Shown: in pieces, positions 7,665-17,115 of the stretch
How positions within the stretch are numbered: the stretch's first letter is position 1
Layout: every line of letters begins with the position of its first letter
Made by a program: the position numbers and the translations under genes
The notes under the pieces: generated by a model
What the model saw: the letters and a program-made list of their open reading frames with translations, nothing else
The model's database searches: none
Told to the model about the DNA's origin: nothing
NCBI GenBank assembly: GCA_028287785.1
Contig: JAQBOZ010000009.1
Coordinates: forward strand, 186,001-250,000
Source of the DNA: Chlorobiota bacterium
Lineage (GTDB): Bacteria > Bacteroidota > Ignavibacteria > OLB7
Direction of reading: 5' to 3'
Length of the DNA stretch: 64,000 nucleotides

Positions 7665-7782
7665 TTTGGGAACAAAAGGGGAACGTGGCGAGTATTCCCT
7701 TGTGAAGAGACCGGGGCACCAACCTTCGGCCTTCAAATTTGAAGCTGTGCGGTCAGGGGTGAGTCGCGCAGCTTCTTTTTTT
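7665..7782 (+). repeat. Family 1 structured repeat, unit E
   Basis: Almost identical to unit B. The stem is GAAGCTGTGCG (7741-7751) / CGCGCAGCTTC (7765-7775), then T7. The sequence after the T-tract (ATGCCCATACCATTCGCCACG) is also shared with units A and C, so the repeated module includes the linker to the second unit of each pair. Confidence 0.8.
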
Positions 7783-7913
7783 ATGCCCATACCATTCGCC
7801 ACGCTTCCCGATCGCAATCCCCGATGAAATTTTTTTGGAGCGATACGCCCGGCGCATCTTCCCGCGTCGCCACGCTTCCCGATCGAAATCCCCGTCGAAA
7901 AAAAATCTCGTCG

Positions 7914-8022
7914 TTTGGGAACAAAAGCGTCGCTGGATGAGTATTCCCCCTTGAAGAGACCGGAGCACCAACTTCGGACTTCAAATTGAAGCTGTGCGGT
8001 CAGGGGTGAGTCGCGCAGCTTC
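7914..8022 (+). repeat. Family 1 structured repeat, unit F
   Basis: P1 is CCGGAG / CTTCGG, another G-U/A-U exchange that keeps the stem. The central palindrome has lost one T (TTCAAATTGAA). The terminal stem (7988-7998 / 8012-8022) is intact, but the T-tract is degraded to TTCATATATA, so termination may be weak. From 8023 to 8391 I see no gene. Confidence 0.75.
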
Positions 8023-8391
8023 TTCATATATATACCATTCCCAACGCCGAAAGCCGTCCGTTCGCCAGCTTTGTGAACATCGCGCCGATTCCCGGCTCTA
8101 TCATCCCTGAATATCACCGACGATGATCCCCTTGTTGGGATGATGAACCCGCGCATCAGAAATTTCTTCACCGCGACAACCCGTCCGCCGAACGAATCGA
8201 TTTCCCCAGGCCGCTGAAACAGCCCGCCCGTTCCGTCGCCACATCAGGGGCCGCGCGTGGAACGGCGGCAACGAATCTTGGCGCCGCGAGCGCGGATCAT
8301 GAATCATCTCCCGGCGCGGATGATTATATTCGTCCGCTCGCGGGAGATCGATCCTCATCCCGCCCATTCCCGAACGCCTCCGGACCCGATC

Positions 8392-8748
8392 ATGGACAAG
8401 GAACAGATCCGCGACTACTGTCTTTCGTTTCCCGGCGCGACCGAGCAGGTGCAGTGGGGGAGCGATCTTCTCTTCAAAATCGGCGGAAAGATGTTCGCCT
8501 GCGTCAACCTGGAGCCGGCGGAGCTGAGGACGCTGAATCTGAAGTGCGATCCTGAGATGTTCGCGGAGTTGACCGAGCGGGAGGGAATCGTCCCGAACAA
8601 ATATCTCAGCCGCTATCACTGGATCAGCATTCGCTCGATCGAGTCGCTGAGGAAGAAGGAACTGCTCGGCCTGATACGCGCATCGTACGATATGGTCCTT
8701 GCGAAGCTCCCGAGAAAATTTCAGGCGGAAATCGCGGCCATCGCATGA
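8392..8748 (+). CDS. MmcQ/YjbR family protein
   Basis: 118 aa. The sequence has the compact MmcQ/YjbR fold pattern: CLSFPGATEQVQWGSDLLFKIGGKMFA near the N-terminus, then LKCDPE, and YHWISIRS before the C-terminal helix. The family is described as DNA-binding-like with a CyaY-type fold; its cellular role is poorly known. ATG 8392 gives a normal family length; an upstream in-frame ATG (8257) would add 45 unrelated residues. The gene is followed after 46 bp by a permease gene on the same strand. Confidence 0.85.
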   Translation: MDKEQIRDYCLSFPGATEQVQWGSDLLFKIGGKMFACVNLEPAELRTLNLKCDPEMFAELTEREGIVPNKYLSRYHWISIRSIESLRKKELLGLIRASYDMVLAKLPRKFQAEIAAIA

Positions 8749-8794
8749 CCGGCAGTTCGCACGAACGTTCGAACAACTCAATGGCAGATACAGC

Positions 8795-10159
8795 ATGACC
8801 CAGACCGAAGATCAGCAGCAGCAGAAACTCGTGCGCGGGCTTGGGCTGCCGGAAGCGACGGCGCTCAACATGATCGACATGGTTGGGATAGGCCCGTTTC
8901 TGGTCGCAGCCACGGTGATCCCGATCATGGGGGGGCCGCAATCGCTGCTGGCGTGGGTGGCCGGGGCGCTGCTGGCGTTTATCGACGGGTTTATCTGGGC
9001 GGAACTTGGCGCGGCCATGCCGCTTGCCGGCGGCAGCTACATTTTCCTGCGCGAGGCGTACGGCCGGAAGAAGTGGGGAAGGATGATGTCGTTCCTTTAT
9101 ATATGGCAGACTACGATCCAGGCGCCGCTGGTGATCGCCTCCGGCGCGATCGGGTTCGCCAATTATCTCCGCTATGTGATCCCATCGCTCACGCCGATCG
9201 AACAGAAGGGGGTCTCCGGGCTGCTCGTCATCACGCTCACGCTTCTCCTCTACAGAAAAGTGAGCACGATCGGGAAGATTTCGCTGGTGCTCTGGGGGCT
9301 GGTGATCGGCACCATCGGCTGGCTGATCGTCGCGGGTGCCGGGCATTTCAACGCCGCGCTGGCGTTCGATTATCCTCCCGGCGCGTTCGATTTTTCGGCG
9401 TTCTTCTGGCTCGGGCTGGGACAGGCGACCGTGCAGACCATCTACAGTTATCTCGGCTACTACAATGTCTGCCATCTCGGCGGGGAGATTCAAAATCCGG
9501 GGAAGAATATTCCGCGCAGCATTTTTATCTCGATCGCCGGGATCGCCGTGCTCTATCTGGCGATGCAGCTTTCGATTCTCGGCGTGGTTCCGTGGCGGGA
9601 GGGGCAGCACTCGGAATTTATCGTCTCGCTCTTCTTCGAAAAAATCTACGGTCATCGCGCCGCCATCGTCGCCACCTGCCTTATCCTCGGCGTCGCGTTC
9701 TCATCGCTTTTCGCGGCGATGCTCGGTTACTCCCGCGTTCCGTTCGCCGCCGCCGCCGATGGCGCGTTCTTTCCGATTTTCGCGCGCGTTCATCCCACGA
9801 AAAAATTTCCTCACGTTTCGCTGCTGATTCTCGGCGCCACCGCGTTTGTCTTCAGCCTTCTCTTCAAGCTGAAGGATGTAATCACCGCGATTATCGCCGT
9901 CCGCATCCTTGTGCAGTTTATCGGGCAGGCGGTTGGCGTGATGGTGCTCCGGCGACGGGAGGGGAGCGCGCATCTGCCGTTCAGGATGTGGCTCTATCCG
10001 CTTCCCGCGATTCTGGCAATCCTGATCTGGGGGGCGATATTTCTCTCCACCGGATGGGTGTACATGGTGGGGGGAGTCGGCATCATCATCCTCGGCATTT
10101 TCGTGTTTCTGGCGCGCGAGGGGGGGCCGGGGGCATTTCTGAAGAGAAGCTCCGACTGA
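8795..10159 (+). CDS. APC-family amino acid permease
   Basis: 454 aa with about 12 predicted membrane helices, starting MIDMVGIGPFLVAATVIPIMGG, the glycine-rich first helix typical of amino acid-polyamine-organocation transporters. The segment GYYNVCHLGGEIQNPGKNIPRSIF is the conserved E-x-x-N-P-x-k-x-I-P-R loop of the family. It should import an amino acid or amine with cation symport at the inner membrane; the substrate cannot be told. Start ATG 8795 (MTQTEDQ) was chosen over 8699 because the extra residues overlap the upstream gene. A PIG-L family gene follows after 34 bp. Confidence 0.85.
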   Translation: MTQTEDQQQQKLVRGLGLPEATALNMIDMVGIGPFLVAATVIPIMGGPQSLLAWVAGALLAFIDGFIWAELGAAMPLAGGSYIFLREAYGRKKWGRMMSFLYIWQTTIQAPLVIASGAIGFANYLRYVIPSLTPIEQKGVSGLLVITLTLLLYRKVSTIGKISLVLWGLVIGTIGWLIVAGAGHFNAALAFDYPPGAFDFSAFFWLGLGQATVQTIYSYLGYYNVCHLGGEIQNPGKNIPRSIFISIAGIAVLYLAMQLSILGVVPWREGQHSEFIVSLFFEKIYGHRAAIVATCLILGVAFSSLFAAMLGYSRVPFAAAADGAFFPIFARVHPTKKFPHVSLLILGATAFVFSLLFKLKDVITAIIAVRILVQFIGQAVGVMVLRRREGSAHLPFRMWLYPLPAILAILIWGAIFLSTGWVYMVGGVGIIILGIFVFLAREGGPGAFLKRSSD

Positions 10160-10193
10160 TTTTCGTTTCGGCCAACAATCTTCCATACGGATT

Positions 10194-11102
10194 ATGAAAA
10201 AATATCTACGCATATCGATCATCGCGGCATTCGCCGTGCTGGTCCTGCCACTTCTCGCCGCCGCCGCGCCGCCGCGGGCGCTGATCGTGATAGCCCATCC
10301 CGACGATGAATCGGGTTTCGCGGCGACGGTCTACAAGATCACCCACGATCTTGGCGGAACAGTCGATCTTGCGCTGATCACCAACGGAGAGGGGGGATAT
10401 AAATATTCCACGCTGGCGGAGGCGTATTATCATCTGGAGTTGACGGATGAGAAAATCGGTCGGGAATATCTTCCAACCATCAGAAAAAACGAGCTGCTCG
10501 CGGCGGGAAAAATCCTCGGCATCAAAAACTATTTCTTCTTCGATCAGCTTGACCATCGCTACACGCAGAACGTCGATTCGGTGCTGAAATATGTCTGGGA
10601 TGTGAACGCCATCCGCACACGTCTGATCGATATCATGAACAAGGGGAAGTACGATTACGTCTTCTGTCTTCTCCCGACCCCGGACACGCACGGCGGCCAC
10701 AAGGGGGCCTCGATTCTGGCGATGGAGGCAGCGCAGCAGATGACAAACGGAAAGCATCCCATTGTTCTGGGAGGAAGCGTCAGCAACAAGAGCGATACCG
10801 CGGGGTTGAAATTCAGCGGTCTTCCGGCATATCCGATCACCAACATCAAATCGGGCGCGCCGATGTTTTCGTTTGATCGGACGCAGAAGTTCGGTTACCG
10901 CGACGCGCTGACCTACAAGATCATCGTCAACTGGGAGATCGCGGAGCATAAATCGCAGGGAACGATGCAGGCGGGGATGAACTACGGCGACGTGGAGAAC
11001 TTCTGGTTTTTCGATTTCAACGATCCCGCCGCCATCACCCCGACGCGGGAGCTGTTCGAAAAGCTGAAGATAATCCCGTATCCGAAGAAGGAATATAAAT
11101 AG
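10194..11102 (+). CDS. Secreted PIG-L / LmbE-like zinc deacetylase
   Basis: 302 aa. A signal peptide (residues 1-25, KKYLRISIIAAFAVLVLPLLAAA) precedes the catalytic domain. The metal-binding motif HPDDE (residues 35-39) and a downstream HGGHKGA match PIG-L family deacetylases, which remove N-acetyl groups from GlcNAc-containing substrates using Zn. Export implies a periplasmic or extracytoplasmic substrate. It is close behind the permease and may be co-transcribed. The exact substrate is unknown. Confidence 0.85.
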   Translation: MKKYLRISIIAAFAVLVLPLLAAAAPPRALIVIAHPDDESGFAATVYKITHDLGGTVDLALITNGEGGYKYSTLAEAYYHLELTDEKIGREYLPTIRKNELLAAGKILGIKNYFFFDQLDHRYTQNVDSVLKYVWDVNAIRTRLIDIMNKGKYDYVFCLLPTPDTHGGHKGASILAMEAAQQMTNGKHPIVLGGSVSNKSDTAGLKFSGLPAYPITNIKSGAPMFSFDRTQKFGYRDALTYKIIVNWEIAEHKSQGTMQAGMNYGDVENFWFFDFNDPAAITPTRELFEKLKIIPYPKKEYK

Positions 11103-11160
11103 TCGCGATTGCTTGGGCCGGTCACACGATTTCTCTCCGTTACTATCCAGGGTCTCTATC

Positions 11161-13977
11161 ATGAAATCTCTCATCCGCGTTATCGGATCGATCGCGGCGG
11201 GCATCGCGGTGATGGTGCTTCTCCATTCCGGAAAACACCACGCCTACCCGGCCCATCCCGCAACCGTGATTTCCGGCGATGCCGAGGAGGAAAATCCGGC
11301 GGAGCGTGAACGGTGGGAGTTTATGCGGCTTCGCGATCCGGAGACCGGGACGATTCCACCGGGAATCCGCGAGCGTGAGCTTGCGTTCGCGGCCACAATT
11401 CCCACGCGCGAGGGAAGCGGCGCGATGTTCAAGTCCAGCAGCCTGGCGGATTACGGCTGGCAGCATCGCGGGCCATATAATATCGGCGGGAGGACCAGGG
11501 CGCTGGGAATAGATATCACCGGCGAGGATACGCTTATCGCGGGTGGCTCAACCGGGGGAATGTGGCGGTCGAGCGATCGCGGAGCATCGTGGACGCGGAC
11601 AACGATCCCGTCGCAGCAGCCCGGCGTCACCACACTGACGCAGGATACGCGCCCCGGAAAAACGAGCGTCTGGTATTACGGCAGCGGCGAATTAATTGGC
11701 GGAAGCGGTTCGGCGAGTTACGCGTTTTATATCGGCAACGGCATTTATAAATCGACCGACAACGGGCGGTCGTGGAAATCGCTTCCGAAAACCGCGGCGA
11801 ACGCGCCGCACACGTTCAGTTCCGTATGGGATGTTGTCTGGCGCGTTGTGACCGATCCCACCAATCTGACGCAGGATCGCGTCTACGCGGCAATTTATGG
11901 CGGCATCTACCGCTCAACCGATGGCGGCACAACATGGTCCGGCGTGCTGATCGACAACACGACGATGTCTTCAACCACCGACGTTATCATCACGCCGGGG
12001 GGAGTGCTCTATGCAACGCTCAGCTCCGGGGGGGGGAAGCAGGGAATCTGGCGCTCGGCCGACGGGACCACCTGGACGAAGATCACGCCGCCGAACTGGC
12101 CCGCGAAATACAATCGGGTTGTTCCGGCCTATGCTCCCTCAGACGAAAAGAGCGTTTATTTTGTCGCGGAAACTCCAGGCACCGGGCATCTCGGGTTCAA
12201 TTTTCAACACGATTCCGTCTGGTCCAGCCTCTGGAAATATACCTACGTGTCGGGGGATGGATCGGGCGCGGGCGGGGCGTGGGAAAATCGCTCGGCAAAT
12301 CTTCCGTCGCTCGGCGGCTCCTTCGGCGATTTCAATACGCAGACCTCGTACGATCTTCATATCGAGGTGAAGCCGGATGATCCGAACGTCGTGTACCTCG
12401 GCGGCACAAATCTCTACCGCTCGAACGATGGCTTTGCAACGCCGTCCGGCGTCTGGATCGGCGGCTATCGCGATGTTCCGATCGACAGCACCGTGCGGCT
12501 GGAGCTGGAATATCCGCATCATCACCCGGACCAGCATACGCTGGTGTTTTCGCCGACAAATCCCTCGATAATTTATACCGGCAGCGATGGTGGCATTCAC
12601 CGTTCCGCTGATGGCGGCGCGGCAAATGTCTCCTGGACTTCGCTCAACAACGGATATTTCACATCGCAGTTTTATTCGGTGGCGATCGATCATGGGACGC
12701 CCGGCGATAATACCGTCGTTGGCGGGTTGCAGGATAATGGCACGTGGATGTCCGCCAATGCCGCCGAGGCAACGCACTGGGATTCCGTTGGCAGCGGCGA
12801 CGGCGCTTTCTGCGCGATAGCCGACGGGCGCACATCGATGTATGTGGCAAAACAGTTGGGGAAGGCGTATCGCGTGCTGTTGAACGGGGCGGGGAAACTC
12901 TCGCAATTTGCGCGCATCGATCCGCTTGGCGGAAAAAATTATCTCTTTATCAGCCCGTTCGTTCTCGATCCCGCCAATACCAATGCAATGTACCTGGCCG
13001 CCGGATCGGAATTATGGTACAACAATGATGTGACGGGAATCCCGCTGAATTCGCAGGAAGCCGCGACCGTCAACTGGTCGCGCATTCAGACCGCGACGGT
13101 CAGCGACACGGTCAGCATCTCCGCGCTCGGCGTATCGAAGGAGAGCCCCGCGCATCGGCTGTATTATGGCACCAGCAACGGCCGGATTTACAGAATTGAT
13201 AACGCCACAAACGCCGCCGCTGAAGTCGCGGATGTTACGCCGACGGTATTTTCTCGCAAGGGATATATCAATTGCGTTGCGGTAGACCCCCTCGATGGAA
13301 ATCACGCGGTTGTGGTCTTTTCAAATTACGGGCTGCAAAGCCTTTATCTGACGACCGATGCCGGCGCGACCTGGACGCCGATCGGCGGAAACCTGGAAGG
13401 GGGGACGCTGAATCCGGGTTCCGGCCCTTCATGTCGATGGTTTGCATTTCTTCACCGGCCGAATGGCACGATTTATCTCGTCGGCACAAGCACGGGATTG
13501 TATTCAACAACAGGTCTGTACGGTTCAAAAACCGTCTGGCTTCAGGAGGGGGCATCGACGATCGGCAATATGATCGTCGATATGATCGATGTGCGGCAGT
13601 CGGATGGGTATATCGTGGCCGGCACGCACGGCGGCGGCGTCTACAGCACCACTATCGCGGAGCTTGGCGTTGAAAACGATCGGCTTGCGGATGCCGCCGG
13701 TTTCGAACTTCGCGGCAATATCCCCAACCCGGTTTCCGATGCTGCAAAGATCGATTATTCGATAGGCGGGAGCGGAACATTTCCAGTGCAGCTCAAGGTA
13801 TTCAACGCGCACGGCGAGGAAGTCGCAACGCTGGTGGATCGTCCTCAGGGGCCGGGAGAATATTCAGTGACGTTCGATACCCGTTCGTCGGGGAATTCAT
13901 TGCCGAGCGGAGTCTATTATTACCGATTGCAGGTGGGTGCCGAAGCCCGCACGCGCGAAATGCAGGTTGTGCGGTAA
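11161..13977 (+). CDS. BNR/sortilin-like beta-propeller T9SS cargo
   Basis: 938 aa. Start ATG 11161 gives an N-terminal hydrophobic segment (IGSIAAGIAVMVLLH). The body has Asp-box type repeats: GMWRSSDRGASWT, GIYKSTDNGRSWK, GIYRSTDGGTTW, GIWRSADGTTWT, GIHRSADGG, LTTDAGATWT. This is the VPS10/sortilin-like or exo-sialidase-type propeller. The C-terminus (NIPNPVSDAAKIDYSI, VFNAHGEEVATL, GVYYYRLQV) is a T9SS type A sorting domain. It should be exported and surface-anchored or released. Enzymatic activity cannot be inferred from Asp boxes alone. Confidence 0.88.
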   Translation: MKSLIRVIGSIAAGIAVMVLLHSGKHHAYPAHPATVISGDAEEENPAERERWEFMRLRDPETGTIPPGIRERELAFAATIPTREGSGAMFKSSSLADYGWQHRGPYNIGGRTRALGIDITGEDTLIAGGSTGGMWRSSDRGASWTRTTIPSQQPGVTTLTQDTRPGKTSVWYYGSGELIGGSGSASYAFYIGNGIYKSTDNGRSWKSLPKTAANAPHTFSSVWDVVWRVVTDPTNLTQDRVYAAIYGGIYRSTDGGTTWSGVLIDNTTMSSTTDVIITPGGVLYATLSSGGGKQGIWRSADGTTWTKITPPNWPAKYNRVVPAYAPSDEKSVYFVAETPGTGHLGFNFQHDSVWSSLWKYTYVSGDGSGAGGAWENRSANLPSLGGSFGDFNTQTSYDLHIEVKPDDPNVVYLGGTNLYRSNDGFATPSGVWIGGYRDVPIDSTVRLELEYPHHHPDQHTLVFSPTNPSIIYTGSDGGIHRSADGGAANVSWTSLNNGYFTSQFYSVAIDHGTPGDNTVVGGLQDNGTWMSANAAEATHWDSVGSGDGAFCAIADGRTSMYVAKQLGKAYRVLLNGAGKLSQFARIDPLGGKNYLFISPFVLDPANTNAMYLAAGSELWYNNDVTGIPLNSQEAATVNWSRIQTATVSDTVSISALGVSKESPAHRLYYGTSNGRIYRIDNATNAAAEVADVTPTVFSRKGYINCVAVDPLDGNHAVVVFSNYGLQSLYLTTDAGATWTPIGGNLEGGTLNPGSGPSCRWFAFLHRPNGTIYLVGTSTGLYSTTGLYGSKTVWLQEGASTIGNMIVDMIDVRQSDGYIVAGTHGGGVYSTTIAELGVENDRLADAAGFELRGNIPNPVSDAAKIDYSIGGSGTFPVQLKVFNAHGEEVATLVDRPQGPGEYSVTFDTRSSGNSLPSGVYYYRLQVGAEARTREMQVVR

Positions 13978-14023
13978 TGGCGGAATCTGGAGGGGAGAGG
14001 AATCTTATTCGAATTGGAGTTTT

Positions 14024-14944
14024 ATGAGTTCACTGTTCCGGCTTCCGGCGGTATGTGCCGTTGTAATCATGGTTTCACTCTTTCTTTCCGCCTGTGGTCA
14101 GGATATCGCCGAAGGGCATCTGATCATCGCGCGCGCAAAGCAGGATAACGGCAAGCTCAGGGAAGCGCTTTCAGAATACAACGCGGCCATCGCCAGCGAT
14201 TCCTTGAATGCCGATGCGCTGTTCGAACGTGCCGCGCTGCGCGATTCTCTCGAGGACCGGCCGGGCGCAATTGAAGATTACTCCCGCGTTCTGAAACTCC
14301 GTCCGAATGATACCGATGCGTATATCAATCGCGGTATTTGCCTGGGGAGTCGCGGAAAGCTGGATGATGCGTTGAATGATTTCGAAATGGCAGTGCATCT
14401 GGCTCCCAATTACTCCAGCAGCTATCTCAACCGCGGAGTATGTCTGGAGCGGATGCATCGGTACGACAGCGCTCGTGCCGATTACAATCACGCCATCAAA
14501 CTTGATCCGACGGATCCCGAGGGATTCCACTATCGCGGGCTGCTGGAGAGCGATATGGGTAATTATCCGGAATCAATCAAGGATCAGACGCAGGCGATTT
14601 CCCTTGTGCCGACGATGGCGCGTGCGTTCCTGGCGCGTGCAAACAGTAGATTCATGATCCAGGATTTTCAGGGTTCGTTGAGGGATTGTGACACGGCACT
14701 CCGGTACGACGCCGATAATTATTATATCTATGGTCATCGCGCCATGACAAAATTCGGTTTGAGGGATTATCCGGGCGTGATCCGTGATTGCGACAGTGTC
14801 ATCAAGCATGAGCCGGGTTATGCGATTCCCTATCAGATACGCAGAGACGCGCGCAAAATGCTGGGCGATTCCGCGGGAAGCGCGTCGGATGGGAGGATTG
14901 CCGATTCGCTGGACAACGTTGAGAATAGTAGTGAGTCGAAGTGA
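14024..14944 (+). CDS. TPR lipoprotein, copy 1
   Basis: 306 aa. A lipoprotein signal ends in the lipobox LSAC. About seven tetratricopeptide repeats follow (ALSEYNAAIASDSLNADALFERA, AIEDYSRVLKLRPND, ALNDFEMAVHLAPN, and so on). TPRs mediate protein-protein contacts, so this is probably a periplasm-facing scaffold. The GGAG-like RBS is a few bases before ATG 14024. It has a close paralog directly downstream and a truncated third copy. The partner is unknown. Confidence 0.85.
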   Translation: MSSLFRLPAVCAVVIMVSLFLSACGQDIAEGHLIIARAKQDNGKLREALSEYNAAIASDSLNADALFERAALRDSLEDRPGAIEDYSRVLKLRPNDTDAYINRGICLGSRGKLDDALNDFEMAVHLAPNYSSSYLNRGVCLERMHRYDSARADYNHAIKLDPTDPEGFHYRGLLESDMGNYPESIKDQTQAISLVPTMARAFLARANSRFMIQDFQGSLRDCDTALRYDADNYYIYGHRAMTKFGLRDYPGVIRDCDSVIKHEPGYAIPYQIRRDARKMLGDSAGSASDGRIADSLDNVENSSESK

Positions 14945-14981
14945 TAGTTCCGGAAGAACGGCTAATAACAGGGAGTTTATT

Positions 14982-15944
14982 GTGAATATTATTGTTCGAT
15001 TATCTGCCGGAATTCTTCTGCTTGCGCTCTTCTCCGTTCATCTGACCGGATGTCAGGACAGCGCGCAAAAGCATCTGAATATCGCGCGTTCGAGACGTGA
15101 CAAGGGAAAGTTCCAGGAAGCGCTCGAAGAGTACAACGCGGCTGTAAGGATCGATCCGACCGATCCCCATTTGCTGTTTGAACGAGCGGTAGTGCGCGAT
15201 TCGCTGAATGATTTGCCGGGGGCGATCGAGGATTACTCTCGCGTGGTGAGGCTCTTTCCGAATGATACTCTGACCTATCTCCAACGGGCTTTCCTCGAGG
15301 CCGATCTTGGACGCCACGATGATGCGTTGAAGGATTTCGACACGGTGGTGGGCCTTGCTCCGGATTTCCCGCGAGGCCGTCTCTACAGGGGTTGTTATCT
15401 GCTGCTGCTGGATCGCTACGACAGCGCGCGCATCGATTTCGACCACGCCATCCGGCTCGATTCCACCAATGATCTGATGTATTTCTATCGTGGAAGAGCG
15501 GAGAATAATCTTGCGCGTTATCAGGATGCGATTACCGATGAGACGCGGGCTATTTCATTGAAGCCGAATCTGGGGCTTGCATTCCTGGAGCGGGGTAAAG
15601 CCAGGCTTGGGCTCCATGACGCTCAGGGCGCAAAAAACGATTGCGATACTGCACTCCGCCTCGAACCGGATTCCTATCTGATTTATTCGATTCGCTCCAT
15701 GGCGAAATCCGATCTGAAGGATTATGCCGGCGCAATGAGTGATTGCGATAGCGTCCTTGCTCACAATCGAAATTTCTATCCCTCCTATCAGATTCGCGGC
15801 GAGGCGCGCGAAAAGCTGGGGGATCGTTCGGGAGGCGCGGTGGATATCGCGCTTGCGGATTCATTGAAGAAAGTGTGGGGGAACAAGCCCATCGCCAGCG
15901 CGGAGAATTCCTTGAAGGAATTTACGGACGGCAACAGCAAATGA
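14982..15944 (+). CDS. TPR lipoprotein, copy 2 (GTG start)
   Basis: 320 aa. It starts at GTG 14982, 6 bp after GGGAG (14971-14975); the next-best starts would lose the signal peptide. Lipobox LTGC. The repeats align with copy 1 unit for unit (FQEALEEYNAAVRIDPTDPHLLFERA against LREALSEYNAAIASDSLNADALFERA), so it arose by tandem duplication. Only 37 bp separate the two genes, so they probably share one transcript. Confidence 0.85.
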   Translation: MNIIVRLSAGILLLALFSVHLTGCQDSAQKHLNIARSRRDKGKFQEALEEYNAAVRIDPTDPHLLFERAVVRDSLNDLPGAIEDYSRVVRLFPNDTLTYLQRAFLEADLGRHDDALKDFDTVVGLAPDFPRGRLYRGCYLLLLDRYDSARIDFDHAIRLDSTNDLMYFYRGRAENNLARYQDAITDETRAISLKPNLGLAFLERGKARLGLHDAQGAKNDCDTALRLEPDSYLIYSIRSMAKSDLKDYAGAMSDCDSVLAHNRNFYPSYQIRGEAREKLGDRSGGAVDIALADSLKKVWGNKPIASAENSLKEFTDGNSK

Positions 15945-16129
15945 ACGGCATGGTTCGGCGGCTTGCCGGGATTCTTCTGTTGGGCGTGCTCGCGATGTAT
16001 CTCTCCGGATGCGATCGGGATATCACGAAAGCGTATCTGATATCGATCGTGGCATCTGCCGAACGAATATGCTTTGATCTCATGGGGCGTCACGACAGCT
16101 CCCTCAGGGGCATTCTGCCCTCAACCTGA
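15941..16129 (+). pseudogene. Truncated third TPR-lipoprotein paralog (62 aa)
   Basis: The ATG overlaps the stop of copy 2 (ATGA). The protein has the same kind of signal and lipobox (LSGC) followed by DRDITKAYLI, matching DIAEGHLI of copy 1, then loses similarity and stops. All TPRs are missing. It is either a decayed duplicate or a small lipoprotein made by deletion. It is still coupled to copy 2, so it may be translated. Confidence 0.6.
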
Positions 16130-16170
16130 ACATAAAACAATTCAATCACCGATAATTATATGGAGCAACG

Positions 16171-16548
16171 ATGATCAACGGAGGAAATGTCACCGTCATG
16201 GTGTCAGATATGAACAAGGCCGTCGAATTCTACACCGGCGTGCTTGGCCTGACGATGAAGTATCGTGCTGGGGACGGATGGGCGGAGATCGCGGCGGGGG
16301 AGGGGCTTACGCTGGGGCTGCATGGCGCCGGCGCGCACGGCCCGCGACCGGGAACGCCGGGTGCGCTTTCGATCGGGCTTGATATCGATGGAACGCTTGA
16401 AGAGGAGATGGAACGGCTGCGCGAAGCGGGAGTGCAATTCCGCGGGCCGATCGTGGACAACGCAAATCAGGGGATCCGTTTCGCTTTCTTCGGCGATCCT
16501 GACGGCAACAGCCTCTATCTCTGCGAGACCACGAAAAAATCGTCGTAA
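16171..16548 (+). CDS. VOC superfamily (glyoxalase-like) protein
   Basis: 125 aa with the beta-alpha-beta-beta-beta pattern of vicinal oxygen chelate proteins: VTVMVSDMNKAVEFYTGVLGL at the start and RFAFFGDPDGNSLYLCE at the end. Members include glyoxalases, dioxygenases and antibiotic-resistance proteins; the FxDPDGN ending is shared by many. The substrate is undetermined. A strong terminator follows. Confidence 0.85.
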   Translation: MINGGNVTVMVSDMNKAVEFYTGVLGLTMKYRAGDGWAEIAAGEGLTLGLHGAGAHGPRPGTPGALSIGLDIDGTLEEEMERLREAGVQFRGPIVDNANQGIRFAFFGDPDGNSLYLCETTKKSS

Positions 16549-16568
16549 TTATCCGTTGCGTCTGTTTT

Positions 16569-16601
16569 AGCCGATGTATTTCAGCGCATCGGCTTTTTTT
16601 T
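16569..16601 (+). terminator. Rho-independent terminator after VOC gene
   Basis: AGCCGATG (16569-16576) pairs with CATCGGCT (16587-16594), followed by T7. It lies between convergent genes and ends the plus-strand VOC transcript. Confidence 0.85.
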
Positions 16602-17028
16602 ATCCACACGAGATCGGGAGAACCGTCACCAGCATTCCGCAGACGATCAGGATGGAGCCGACAATCGATTTCCACGTCAGCGGTTCGTCCAGGAAAACGG
16701 CCGCCAGAAGAATCACCATCACCAGGCTCGATTTGTCGATCGGCGCCACGGCCGATGCCTTTCCCTCCTTGAGCGCGCGATAATAGCAGAGCCAGGAGAG
16801 CCCGGTCGTGATCCCCGAGAGCACCAGAAAAACGAGGCTCCGACGGCTGATCGTTCCTATGGTCCGCACATCGCTGACGGCGAAGACTATTCCCCAAGCG
16901 ACGATCAGAATCACCACCGTCCGTATCGCGGTCGCGATATTGGAGTCGATGCCTGACACGCCGATCTTGCCGAGGATGGCCGTAAGGGCTCCGAAGAAGG
17001 CCGAGAAGAGAGCGAAAATCCACCACAT
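16600..17028 (-). CDS. EamA/DMT-family transporter, single domain
   Basis: 142 aa from ATG 17028 (MWWIFALFSAFFGALTAILGKIGV), with about five membrane helices, corresponding to one EamA domain. Drug/metabolite transporters usually have two such domains; single-domain members act as dimers. A further upstream ATG (17094) lies in the promoter zone of the RNA array, so I prefer 17028. The substrate is unknown. Confidence 0.8.
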   Translation of the reverse strand: MWWIFALFSAFFGALTAILGKIGVSGIDSNIATAIRTVVILIVAWGIVFAVSDVRTIGTISRRSLVFLVLSGITTGLSWLCYYRALKEGKASAVAPIDKSSLVMVILLAAVFLDEPLTWKSIVGSILIVCGMLVTVLPISCG

Positions 17029-17115
17029 AGCGGGTTGCCGTAGAATAAATTTCAGATATGGAACCGGATACTCGCGGGATCGTTCTCCATTCATCCTGCT
17101 TTCATCTTGTTCCGA

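Noticed and set aside
3485-8022. Integron attC cassette array or riboswitches
   Set aside because: No cassette ORFs lie between units, the recombinase does not look like IntI, and no downstream gene is positioned behind the terminator-like hairpins on the plus strand.
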